From: Aldehydirespirator sp965203635
Lineage (GTDB): Bacteria > Actinomycetota > Acidimicrobiia > Acidimicrobiales > Aldehydirespiratoraceae
Length of the DNA: 64,000 bases
Direction of reading: 5' to 3'
Assembly (NCBI GenBank): GCA_965203635.1
Contig: OZ241903.1
Coordinates: 558,001-622,000 of the forward strand
The notes under the pieces are model-generated. The model had not been told where the DNA came from. It searched no databases and worked only from the letters and a program-made list of their open reading frames with translations. This document shows, piece after piece, positions 34,468-41,577 of this stretch. The first letter of the stretch is position 1; every line of letters begins with the position of its first letter. The position numbers were made by a program, and so were the translations under genes.

Positions 34468-34537
34468 CTGGGTCCCCCCGCGAAGCTCGGCGCGCTCATA
34501 CCCATCTGGGTCCCCCCGCGAAGCTCGGCGCGCTCAT
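34458..34537 (-). repeat. Tandem 38-bp duplication encoding two chained mini-frames (nuoA to nuoB)
   Basis: Two copies of a 38-base unit lie between nuoA and nuoB. Each encodes MSAPSFAGGPRWV. The first starts at the nuoA stop overlap (ATGA, 34537), ends in ATGA where the second starts (34499), and the second ends at TAG 34458, inside nuoB. The mini-frames end in RWV, as NuoA does. The unit duplicates the nuoA/nuoB junction. Confidence 0.8.
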
Positions 34538-34899
34538 ACCCATCTGAGCATCCTCTTGCGCCAGGCATAGAGCAGGCCGAGGAGCAGGATGAAGATGAAG
34601 ATGGCCATCTCGACCAGGCCGAACAGCGCGTAGGCCTCCAGGCGGGCGGCCCACGGGAAGATGAACACAGCCTCCACGTCGAACAGCACGAACAGCAGGG
34701 CAAAGACGTAGTAGCGGATGTTGGCCTGCGACCACATGTCCCCGATGGGGTCGACGCCGGACTCGTAGTTCTCGACCTTTGCCGGGGTGGGGCGGGACGG
34801 CCGCAGGATGCGGCCCGCACCCAGGAGCGCGGCCACGATGACGGCGCCGAGAGCCCCGAATATGCCGACGGTCAGATAGGTGCGCAGGAACTCCGACAC
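34534..34899 (-). CDS. nuoA: NADH-quinone oxidoreductase subunit A (first operon)
   Basis: A 121-residue three-span subunit from GTG 34899. The family core is ENYESGVDPIGD, then YYVFALLFVLFDVEAVFIFP, then WA. First nuo gene of an A-B-C-D-H-I-J-K-L-M-N operon. A small membrane-protein gene 68 bases upstream in the same direction may share the transcript. Confidence 0.95.
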   Translation of the reverse strand: MSEFLRTYLTVGIFGALGAVIVAALLGAGRILRPSRPTPAKVENYESGVDPIGDMWSQANIRYYVFALLFVLFDVEAVFIFPWAARLEAYALFGLVEMAIFIFILLLGLLYAWRKRMLRWV

Positions 34900-34967
34900 G
34901 GGCCGGAAGCTTACCGGCGCGGTGGCCCGCGACGCGTCAGCCGAGAGTGGGCATCTCCGCTCGGCCT

Positions 34968-35423
34968 CTAGCCGAGAAGCACCACTCGGCGAGCCATCCA
35001 GGCCGCGCAACCCGATAGCAGCACGGCCGGTCCCGGGCGCCAGGCCACGACCGCCAGCCGCATTGCGGTTGCGTCGCCGGCAGACGGCACCGACAGGACA
35101 TTGATGATCGCGAGCACGCCGAGAAGGGCCACCGCAACCGACGCCCAGTAGACCGATTGCCGCAGCCGGGGGACCATGTCGGAGGCTGGGGTGGTGCATA
35201 CCGCGACGGCCGCGCCCACCAGCAGGAGGCCGGTCAGGGCATTGACGTTGGTGAGCGCGCTGTGGAGGTCATCCCACCACGGGTAGCGACGATCGATCCC
35301 GGCGTACCGGATCATGGGCGCGACCACGTGCAGCAGCGCGGTGGCCAGCAACACCACGACGAGCACCTCCCGCGCCTCGTCCCAGGCCACCGCCAGTGGC
35401 CGTCGGTCGCGCTCGCCAGCCAT
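34968..35423 (-). CDS. Small membrane protein of unknown function
   Basis: A 151-residue protein with four likely membrane spans (VLVVVLLATALLHVVAPMI, ALTGLLLVGAAVAVCTT, ASVAVALLGVLAIINVLSV, AVLLSGCAAWMARRVVLLG). No family recognised. It lies 68 bases upstream of the first nuoA in the same orientation and may be its leading gene. The stop TAG is followed by AGGCCGAGCGG, the repeat head also found after nuoK and cytochrome b. Confidence 0.65.
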   Translation of the reverse strand: MAGERDRRPLAVAWDEAREVLVVVLLATALLHVVAPMIRYAGIDRRYPWWDDLHSALTNVNALTGLLLVGAAVAVCTTPASDMVPRLRQSVYWASVAVALLGVLAIINVLSVPSAGDATAMRLAVVAWRPGPAVLLSGCAAWMARRVVLLG

Positions 35424-35443
35424 AGCGAGAACGTACCCGCTCA

Positions 35444-35645
35444 GAGGCCGAGCGGGCAGGGGCGCGAGTCTGCCTTACGGGCGAGGCCGTGGCCCGAGCG
35501 GCCCGTGAGCGCAGCGAACAAGAGCGGGAAGCACAGCAGGCCGAGCGGGCAGGGGCGCGAGTCTGCTTACGGGCGAGGCCGTGGCCCGAGCGGCCCGTGA
35601 GCGCAGCGAACAAGAGCGGGAAGCACAGCAGGCCGAGCGGGCGCG
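35444..35645 (+). repeat. 93-bp direct tandem repeat containing two dispersed-repeat copies
   Basis: Unit starts at 35446, 35539 and 35631 (third copy truncated). The first two units differ by a one-base deletion (93 versus 92). Each has GGCCGAGCGGGCAGGGGCGC, then GAGTCTGC, then the shared core at 35491-35530 and 35583-35622. No gene lies here. Confidence 0.9.
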
Positions 35646-35703
35646 TGCAGGTAACTGGAAGGGGCTGGGGGACCTTGCCGCCTAGCCGGAGGTCAAGAAG
35701 TGA

Positions 35704-36042
35704 TCAGCCGCCGACCCCGGCGAGCGCGTCGGCGCGCGATCCGTGGACCGGGATGATCTTGTCGAACCCGCTGATCTCGAAGATCTCCCGGATCGAATCG
35801 GACAGCGAGCAGACAGCCATCTTGGCGTTCTGCTTCTGGAGCGTCTTGGCAACGAGCAGAACTACGCGCAGGCCGGCGCTGCTGATATAGGAGATGCCTT
35901 CGAAGTCCAGCACCATCCCCGTATCGTCCGGGCTGATGGCGGCCTCGAGGGCTTCGTGAAACTCAAGGGCGTTGGCACCGTCGACGCGGCCCTCAGCCAT
36001 TGCAATCAACGCTCCCCCCTGCCTGTCAGTGCTGATATTCAA
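35704..36042 (-). CDS. STAS-domain anti-anti-sigma factor-like protein
   Basis: A 112-residue single STAS domain (SpoIIAA/RsbV type). VLDFEGISYISSAGLRVVLL contains the serine at the phosphorylation position (ISSAGLR). Start is TTG 36042 with GAGGAG 10 bases upstream. Such proteins bind an anti-sigma kinase when unphosphorylated. No partner kinase is nearby, so it is an orphan in this window. Divergent from the antiporter gene. Confidence 0.9.
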   Translation of the reverse strand: MNISTDRQGGALIAMAEGRVDGANALEFHEALEAAISPDDTGMVLDFEGISYISSAGLRVVLLVAKTLQKQNAKMAVCSLSDSIREIFEISGFDKIIPVHGSRADALAGVGG

Positions 36043-36269
36043 TGAACCGCGTCTCCTCGGTATAGCGAAACAGCTGCCGGCTGACCGTAGCCGCCTGACG
36101 GGACGACATGCTAGCCCCTCGACCCGGTACGCGCCTACCGGGCCACCACAATCGCCGGGACGGGCCGCGATCAGGCCCGGCGGCTCGAAGTCCCCATAGC
36201 GGCCCGACCGGCGTCAGCGGGATACTGTCGTTCCGCTCTCTCGACGCCGTCACCTGGGGAGGGTCACGG

Positions 36270-37916
36270 TTGCTGGACGTACTCCTACCAATCGGGCTGC
36301 TTATCGTTGTCGCCAAACTGCTGGAGGGCGCGCTTGGCCGTTTCGGCCTGAACTCGATCATCGCCTTCACGCTGACCGGCGTGTTGCTCGGCCCGGTCAC
36401 GGGGCTGGTCGAACCCACGCACGACCTCCAGCTGTTCCTGGAGATAGGCATCTTCGTGCTGTTCTTCATCGTGGGGCTCGACGAGATCGACGTCCCGGGC
36501 TTCGTGGTGACGATCGGCGGCCGCTACTTCGCGGCGGCCATGATCTCGGTCGTCATATCGCTGGTAGCAGCCCTCGCGGTCACATCCGACCTATTCGGGC
36601 TCGATCTGGGGCTGGGACTGGAGTTCAACGAGGCGCTGGCGCTGGCCGGGGTGCTGTCGCTCTCGAGCCTCGGCCTCGCAGCCAAGGTCCTGTCGGACTC
36701 CGGAACCCTCAGGCAGCCCATAGGGCTCAAGATCTTCACCATCGTGATCATCGCCGAGATCGCTTCACTGCTCGTGGTGGGCTTCACCATAGGTGAGACC
36801 CTCCCCCGCGTGACCGCGCTCTCGGTTCTGGCCCTCGTCGGCAAAATCGTTGCCTTCGTGATACTGGCCTGGCTGCTGTCGGCGAAGGTGCTGCCGGTGG
36901 CCATCGTCGGCCTGCAGCGCTTCGTGAACGTTCCCCAGCTCTCATTCGGCCTCCTCATCGGAGGGCTCTTCCTGATGGTCGTGGGAGCCGAGAAGATGGG
37001 CCTGCACGGCACCATCGGGGCGCTGCTGTTCGGTGCGGCCCTGTCGGGACTCTCCCAAGGGGTGCGCAACGACATCATGCCCGGCATGCGCAGCGCCTCG
37101 GAGGGCCTCTTCGTCCCGCTGTTCTTCGCCTCGGCCGGCTTGTACTTCGACCTGTCCTTCACCGACCTGCCCGCCTCCACGATCGTCGCCCTGGTTCTGG
37201 TGCCTCTGGTCGGGAAGTTCGCTGGAGCATTCATCGGCACGTACGTGACCCGGATCGACGCACCCTTCGCGCTGGCCACCGGTCTGATGTCCAAGGGCGT
37301 CGCAGAAATCGCCTTCCTGCTGGTCCTTCTCGAGAGCGGCGTGATCGACGAGGATGTGTTCTCGCTGCTGGTGATGATCATGTTCGGCTACATCATGTTC
37401 ATGCCGTCGGTGATCAACTTCGCGGTAAGGCGGACGACGCTGAAGGAGCACCCCGCACTCCCCGGTTCTGTGCCGCCTTCGTTCGCCCGTTACGCCCTGG
37501 AGGGCATCGAGGTCCGCACCGTGCTGGACACGACCCGCGAGTACCCGCGCTCCGACACCAGCGTGGCAGAGTTCATCGACGCCTGGACCGTTCCCAACCA
37601 GACCGACTACCTGGTCGTCGATGACGGCGAAGTCTCGGGAGTCGTCTCGACCAGCGGGCTCCGCTCGATTCGCCGGGGCTCGCAGGCCAAGGCTCTGCTG
37701 CGTGACGTGCTGCGGGCGAACCATCTGGCGGCGCGGCCCGACGAGGCGATCCACGACGCCCTGGAGAGGATGACCAACGGCTCGCAGTCGGTCATTCCCG
37801 TGCTGGACCAGGATTCCGGCCGGTTCCTGGGCTCGGTCACCAGCCACGACATCATCGACTTGGTATTGCTGATGGACGAGATCGATGCCGAGTTGAAGCA
37901 GATGGAGTCCGATTAG
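36270..37916 (+). CDS. CPA2-type cation/proton antiporter with C-terminal CBS domains
   Basis: About 548 residues if translation starts at TTG 36270, which has GGGGAGGG 6 bases upstream and begins right at the first membrane span. An ATG at 36108 would add 54 poorly conserved, Arg/Pro-rich residues. The first 390 residues hold about 12 spans of the Na+/H+ exchanger fold (ALAGVLSLSSLGLAAKVLSD, GTIGALLFGAALSGL, GLMSKGVAEIAFLLVLLESG). Residues 430-548 form a CBS pair (TDYLVVDDGEVSGVV, then SVIPVLDQDSGRFLGSVTSH), probably nucleotide-sensing. Likely K+ or Na+ efflux in exchange for protons. Confidence 0.88.
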   Translation: MLDVLLPIGLLIVVAKLLEGALGRFGLNSIIAFTLTGVLLGPVTGLVEPTHDLQLFLEIGIFVLFFIVGLDEIDVPGFVVTIGGRYFAAAMISVVISLVAALAVTSDLFGLDLGLGLEFNEALALAGVLSLSSLGLAAKVLSDSGTLRQPIGLKIFTIVIIAEIASLLVVGFTIGETLPRVTALSVLALVGKIVAFVILAWLLSAKVLPVAIVGLQRFVNVPQLSFGLLIGGLFLMVVGAEKMGLHGTIGALLFGAALSGLSQGVRNDIMPGMRSASEGLFVPLFFASAGLYFDLSFTDLPASTIVALVLVPLVGKFAGAFIGTYVTRIDAPFALATGLMSKGVAEIAFLLVLLESGVIDEDVFSLLVMIMFGYIMFMPSVINFAVRRTTLKEHPALPGSVPPSFARYALEGIEVRTVLDTTREYPRSDTSVAEFIDAWTVPNQTDYLVVDDGEVSGVVSTSGLRSIRRGSQAKALLRDVLRANHLAARPDEAIHDALERMTNGSQSVIPVLDQDSGRFLGSVTSHDIIDLVLLMDEIDAELKQMESD

Positions 37917-37936
37917 GCCGACCGTTGCCGGCCTAG

Positions 37937-38794
37937 TCACTTCCGCTCTCGTTCGCTTCGCTCACGGGCCGCTCGGCCTCCAGGCCCGTGCACCAGCGGG
38001 AACCTCTCGTCGTCAGCGGGGTACTCACCTGGTACTGCGGTGGTGTCGTCCTGGGTGACGGTGGGATCGCAGCCCGGATGCGGGTACCAGGTGGCATCGT
38101 CGCCCAGCCACCGGGTGGACAGCGCAACCCGGCGCTCGCGGCTCTCGTTGGCGGGCGAGCCATGGATGATCCAGGCCGAGAAGAAGATGGCGTCGCCGGG
38201 CTCGACATCGAACCCGACGATCTCGTAGGGGCAGTCGGAGCGGCCGCGGGCCTCCTCGATGTTCGGCATGGGATCGCCCTTGAAGTCCTCGGTCCAGCCA
38301 CCCTGGCCGTCGAACGACGTCGGGGCGTAGTACGCGTCCCAACGGTGCGAGCCTCTCACGAACTCGAGCGAACTGTGGCTCACCCGGCTGCTGGTGGCCG
38401 CGACCCACGCCGACACGATCTGCTTGCCGAGGAAGGGCCAGTAGGGAATGTCCTGGTGCCACGGCGTGGGCGCCGAGGTGAGGGGCTCCTTCACCAGCAG
38501 GTGATCGAAGTAGAAGCGCATCCTCCCCGAGCCGGTCAGCGATGCCGCCATCGCCGCGATGGGCGACGAGAACACGAAGTCGCGGATCACCGGCGCGTGC
38601 TGCCAGCGGTACCGGGTGGTGAACAGGCGGTCCTGGGCTGCGCCAGGGTTTGTGTCGGTGACCCACGGCCCTGGATCATCCAGTTGCGTCTGGGCGTCCT
38701 CCAGGATCCGCGCCACCCACTCGCCGTCCACTGCACCCGGGATCCGGACCACGCCGTCGCGCTCGAAAGCAGCCCTCACTTCAGCCGAGATCAC
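37937..38794 (-). CDS. Phytanoyl-CoA dioxygenase (PhyH) family Fe(II)/2-oxoglutarate oxygenase
   Basis: About 285 residues from GTG 38794; TTG 38803 is possible. The double-stranded beta-helix iron motif is WHQDIPYW (H-x-D), with the distal histidine in FFSAWIIHGSPANES followed by RRVALSTRW, whose arginine binds 2-oxoglutarate. The N-terminus FERDGVVRIPGAV is typical. The substrate is unknown. It diverges from ligB across a palindrome. The last 15 residues (GGRAARERSERERK) are encoded by a copy of the dispersed repeat, so the natural C-terminus has probably been replaced or extended. Confidence 0.88.
   Translation of the reverse strand: MISAEVRAAFERDGVVRIPGAVDGEWVARILEDAQTQLDDPGPWVTDTNPGAAQDRLFTTRYRWQHAPVIRDFVFSSPIAAMAASLTGSGRMRFYFDHLLVKEPLTSAPTPWHQDIPYWPFLGKQIVSAWVAATSSRVSHSSLEFVRGSHRWDAYYAPTSFDGQGGWTEDFKGDPMPNIEEARGRSDCPYEIVGFDVEPGDAIFFSAWIIHGSPANESRERRVALSTRWLGDDATWYPHPGCDPTVTQDDTTAVPGEYPADDERFPLVHGPGGRAARERSERERK
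37941..37980 (-). repeat. Dispersed repeat copy forming the 3' end of the PhyH gene
   Basis: GAGGCCGAGCGGCCCGTGAG, then CGAAGCGAACGAGAGCGGAA on the reverse strand, a slightly diverged copy, running into the stop codon of the PhyH-family gene. Confidence 0.85.
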
Positions 38795-38805
38795 CGCCGA
38801 CAACC

Positions 38806-38820
38806 TAGACCAGCGGTCTA
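38806..38820. promoter_or_regulatory. Inverted repeat in the PhyH/ligB divergent promoter
   Basis: TAGACC-AGC-GGTCTA, a perfect 6+6 inverted repeat with a 3-base centre, in the 36-base gap between the two start codons. An operator for a dimeric regulator is plausible. Confidence 0.5.
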
Positions 38821-38830
38821 CGCTGCGATC

Positions 38831-39658
38831 ATGCCCCTCGTGTTCGCAGGAGTCTGCAGCCACGCTCCGGGCATCGTCGGACGAGCCGACCAGGCCGATC
38901 CGGAAGTGAGGGACAAGGTCTACTCGGCCTACGGCGAGATGGCCGCGGCCCTGGCCGAGGCCCGGCCCGACGCCTTGATGGTCGTGGCCGCCGAGCACTT
39001 CGGCAATTTCTTCATGAACAACATGCCGAGCTTCGCCATCGGGATGGCCGACTACTACGAAGGGCCCATCGAGGATCCGGGGTGGCTGGGGATCGAGCGG
39101 TTCGTGGTGCCGGGGGATCGAGACCTGTCCCAGCGTCTGATCACCGAGATCATGGGCACGTCGGATGTCTCCTACGCCGAGGAGTGGAAGCTCGATCACG
39201 GGATCGCGGTGCCGCTCCACTTCCTTACCCCCGAGTACGACCTGCCGATCATTCCGGTCAACATCAACTGCCAGGGCCCGCCTCTCGCCCCCTATGGACG
39301 GGTCTGGGCGTTCGGTGAGTCGATCCGGAGGGCCGCCGATCTCGTGCCCGAGCGGGTGGCGGTCATCGGAACCGGCGGGATCTCCCACTGGCCGGCGACG
39401 CCCGACTCGGGAAAGATCAATGAGGCCTGGGACCGAGACTTCCTCGACCGCTGGTGCCGCAACGACCGCGATGCGCTGCTCGACTACGACGACCGGTCCG
39501 TTTATGCCGAGGCGGGCCAGGGCGCATTCGAGATCCGCACCTTCATCGCTATCAGCGCGGCGGCTTCAGGGGCACCCGGCACCGTGCACTGCTACCAGCC
39601 GGTCCCCATCTTCGCGGTGGGCTGCACCATCGCGACCTACGACCTCACCGCCGCCTGA
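38831..39658 (+). CDS. ligB: LigB-type (class III) extradiol ring-cleavage dioxygenase, catalytic subunit
   Basis: A 275-residue protein of the LigB superfamily. Predicted iron ligands are H11 (GVCSHAPGI), H56 (AAEHFGNFF) and E234 (GQGAFEIRTF); H186 (GTGGISHWP) matches the catalytic histidine. Relatives are the beta subunit of protocatechuate 4,5-dioxygenase, gallate dioxygenase and 3-O-methylgallate dioxygenase. The matching small subunit is encoded convergently at 39718-40068 instead of next to it in the same direction. Given a LigM-type demethylase in the window, a protocatechuate, gallate or methylgallate substrate is plausible. Confidence 0.9.
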   Translation: MPLVFAGVCSHAPGIVGRADQADPEVRDKVYSAYGEMAAALAEARPDALMVVAAEHFGNFFMNNMPSFAIGMADYYEGPIEDPGWLGIERFVVPGDRDLSQRLITEIMGTSDVSYAEEWKLDHGIAVPLHFLTPEYDLPIIPVNINCQGPPLAPYGRVWAFGESIRRAADLVPERVAVIGTGGISHWPATPDSGKINEAWDRDFLDRWCRNDRDALLDYDDRSVYAEAGQGAFEIRTFIAISAAASGAPGTVHCYQPVPIFAVGCTIATYDLTAA

Positions 39659-39660
39659 GG

Positions 39661-39710
39661 AATCTCGGGTTTCTCTTGTGTGCCTGATACACATTTCTTG
39701 CACCGAGATT
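39661..39710. terminator. Bidirectional terminator-like inverted repeat between ligB and ligA
   Basis: AATCTCGG (39661-39668) pairs with CCGAGATT (39703-39710), and an inner TGTG/CACA adds to the stem. It sits exactly between convergent stops, with A/T-rich ends on both sides. Confidence 0.55.
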
Positions 39711-39717
39711 TGCTGAC

Positions 39718-40068
39718 TCAGGTACGGCTCTGCTGGCCGAGCGCGGCCGCGTGGGCGTCGACACCCTCGTACCCGCTCATGGCGTACACCCCGGCGCGCA
39801 CCGGTCCGTGCTCGGAGACGCCGTCACGCATCCGCTGGAGGTAGTCGGCCCACTCGATCTGATGCAGGGCTGCGAAGTGCATCAGGATCTGCCCGTTGAC
39901 GCCGAGGACATAGAGCAGACCGATGTCGGGAGCGATTAGCGCCTCGACTTCGGTGTCGTCGAGGTCGTACGACTCGAGCACAGCACGCCGATCGGCAAGG
40001 TAGGCCTCTTGAAGGCTCGGATCGCGATTCAGTTCGTAGAGGAACTTCTGGACGTAGTAGAGGCTCAT
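39718..40068 (-). CDS. ligA: LigA-type protocatechuate 4,5-dioxygenase alpha-subunit domain protein
   Basis: A 116-residue helical protein. FLYELNRDPSLQEAYLADRR, then GLLYVLGVNGQILMHFAALH is the LigA signature (the small subunit that lids the LigB active site). It starts 9 bases after the nuoN stop of the second complex I operon, so it may be transcribed from that operon, while its presumed partner LigB is on the other strand. This arrangement is unusual. A stand-alone non-catalytic LigA-fold role is the alternative. Confidence 0.85.
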   Translation of the reverse strand: MSLYYVQKFLYELNRDPSLQEAYLADRRAVLESYDLDDTEVEALIAPDIGLLYVLGVNGQILMHFAALHQIEWADYLQRMRDGVSEHGPVRAGVYAMSGYEGVDAHAAALGQQSRT

Positions 40069-40077
40069 CGGATCGCG

Positions 40078-41577
40078 TCACAGGCCGGCGGCCGTGCTGG
40101 ACAGGGATTCCAGCACGCCGGGGACCACGCCCATGGCCACCGTCAACAGCACCGCGACCACGATCACCGCTCCTGCGCCGAAGCCGGTTGCGGGCTTGGA
40201 CGCTTCCGCGGCTGTCCCGCCTTCGTCGCCGGAGTCGCGGAAGTACATGGCCACCACCACCCGCAGGTAGGCGAACGCTGCGACCACCGCGCTCACCATG
40301 GCCACCACCGCCAGCCAGTACGAGCGGGCCTCGACGGCCGCGGCGATGACCGAGAACTTGGCCACGAAGCCCGACGTGAACGGCACGCCGGCCTGGGCCA
40401 GCAGCAGGATGGTCAGCCCCAGCGCCAGCGCAGGTCGGCGGGTGCCTAGGCCGGCCAGGGTGTCCAGGCCGGTGCGGTCGTCGCGTTGGCCCGACAGCAC
40501 GGCCACCACCGTGAAGCTGCCCACCGCGATCACTGAGTAGGCGGCCAGGTAGAACAGCACCGCGGCTACGCCCTCGTCGGAGGCGGCCTGCACGCCGACG
40601 AGGATGAAGCCCGCGTGCGAGATCGACGAGTAGGCGAGGATCCGCTTGGCATCGCTCTGGACCGCGGCCAGAACCGATCCGACCGCCAGGGTGGCGCACG
40701 CCAGCGCGAACACGGCCGGCCGCCAGTCGTCGGCTCGCACGCCCAGCGCCTCCACGAAGACCCGGATGAGCGCCGCGAAACCGGCCGCCTTCACCGCCGA
40801 AGCCATGAGGGCGGTCACCGGCGTCGGCGCGCCCACGTAGGTGTCGGGCGCCCAGGCGTGGAACGGCGCCGCGGCCACCTTGAAGCCCAAGCCCACCAGC
40901 AGCATGGCCAGGCCGGCCAGCAGCATCCCGTCGCGAAGCACGATGAAGGTGTCGAGATAGTCGCCGATCCCTTCCAGGTTGGTGGTGCCGATCGCGCCGT
41001 AGACCAGCGCGATGCCGAACAGCAGGAACGCGGTGGAGAACGCACCGAGGACGAAGTACTTGAGACCGGCCTCCAGCGACTCGAGGCGGCGCAGGTTGAG
41101 CGCGGCCATCACATAGGCCGCAATGGACATCGTCTCCAGCCCCAGGAACAGCACGATGAGGTCGGCCGCCCCGGCCATGACCACCGCCCCGGACGCGGCC
41201 AGCAGGATCAGCACGCAGAGCTCCGCGCTGGCGACCCCGACCCGTTTGCAGTACCGGGGAAGGGTCGGAGCGGCCAGAGCCACCGAACCGAGAACCACCG
41301 CGGTCACGAACAGCGCCATCTGGTCCATCACCAACTGGCTGGCGAAGGCCTGGACTGCGGTGTCGCGCTGCCACAGGACTATCACCGAGACAATGCCGGC
41401 AACCGCGACCGCGAACGTCCAGACGGCATCCAGCGCCAGGGGCAGCAGCCGGCCCGGCACCAGCGAGCGCACCATCAGCAGCACCAGCGCGCCCGCGGCA
41501 GGCAGCAGAACCGGCAACAGCCCCGTCCAGTCGATGTCGGGGGTCTGCACCGGAAGCTGGGCCAGTACCGCGCCCAT
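40078..41577 (-). CDS. nuoN: NADH-quinone oxidoreductase subunit N (second operon)
   Basis: A 499-residue antiporter-like subunit with about 14 spans: GLETMSIAAYVMAALNLRRL, GLKYFVLGAFSTAFLLFGIA, GFKVAAAPFHAWAPDTYVGA, KRILAYSSISHAGFILVG. One-base overlap with nuoM. Last nuo gene of the 14-subunit operon. Clearly diverged from the first-operon NuoN, so the two operons are not a recent duplication. Confidence 0.95.
   Translation of the reverse strand: MGAVLAQLPVQTPDIDWTGLLPVLLPAAGALVLLMVRSLVPGRLLPLALDAVWTFAVAVAGIVSVIVLWQRDTAVQAFASQLVMDQMALFVTAVVLGSVALAAPTLPRYCKRVGVASAELCVLILLAASGAVVMAGAADLIVLFLGLETMSIAAYVMAALNLRRLESLEAGLKYFVLGAFSTAFLLFGIALVYGAIGTTNLEGIGDYLDTFIVLRDGMLLAGLAMLLVGLGFKVAAAPFHAWAPDTYVGAPTPVTALMASAVKAAGFAALIRVFVEALGVRADDWRPAVFALACATLAVGSVLAAVQSDAKRILAYSSISHAGFILVGVQAASDEGVAAVLFYLAAYSVIAVGSFTVVAVLSGQRDDRTGLDTLAGLGTRRPALALGLTILLLAQAGVPFTSGFVAKFSVIAAAVEARSYWLAVVAMVSAVVAAFAYLRVVVAMYFRDSGDEGGTAAEASKPATGFGAGAVIVVAVLLTVAMGVVPGVLESLSSTAAGL

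Noticed and set aside
34900..35440. Forward frames through the small membrane-protein gene and repeats
   Set aside because: No plausible start or domain; the reverse 151-residue frame has clear membrane spans and is preferred.
36108..36269. Upstream ATG start for the antiporter
   Set aside because: The extra 54 residues are Arg/Pro-rich and unlike the family; TTG 36270 has a strong, well-placed ribosome binding site.
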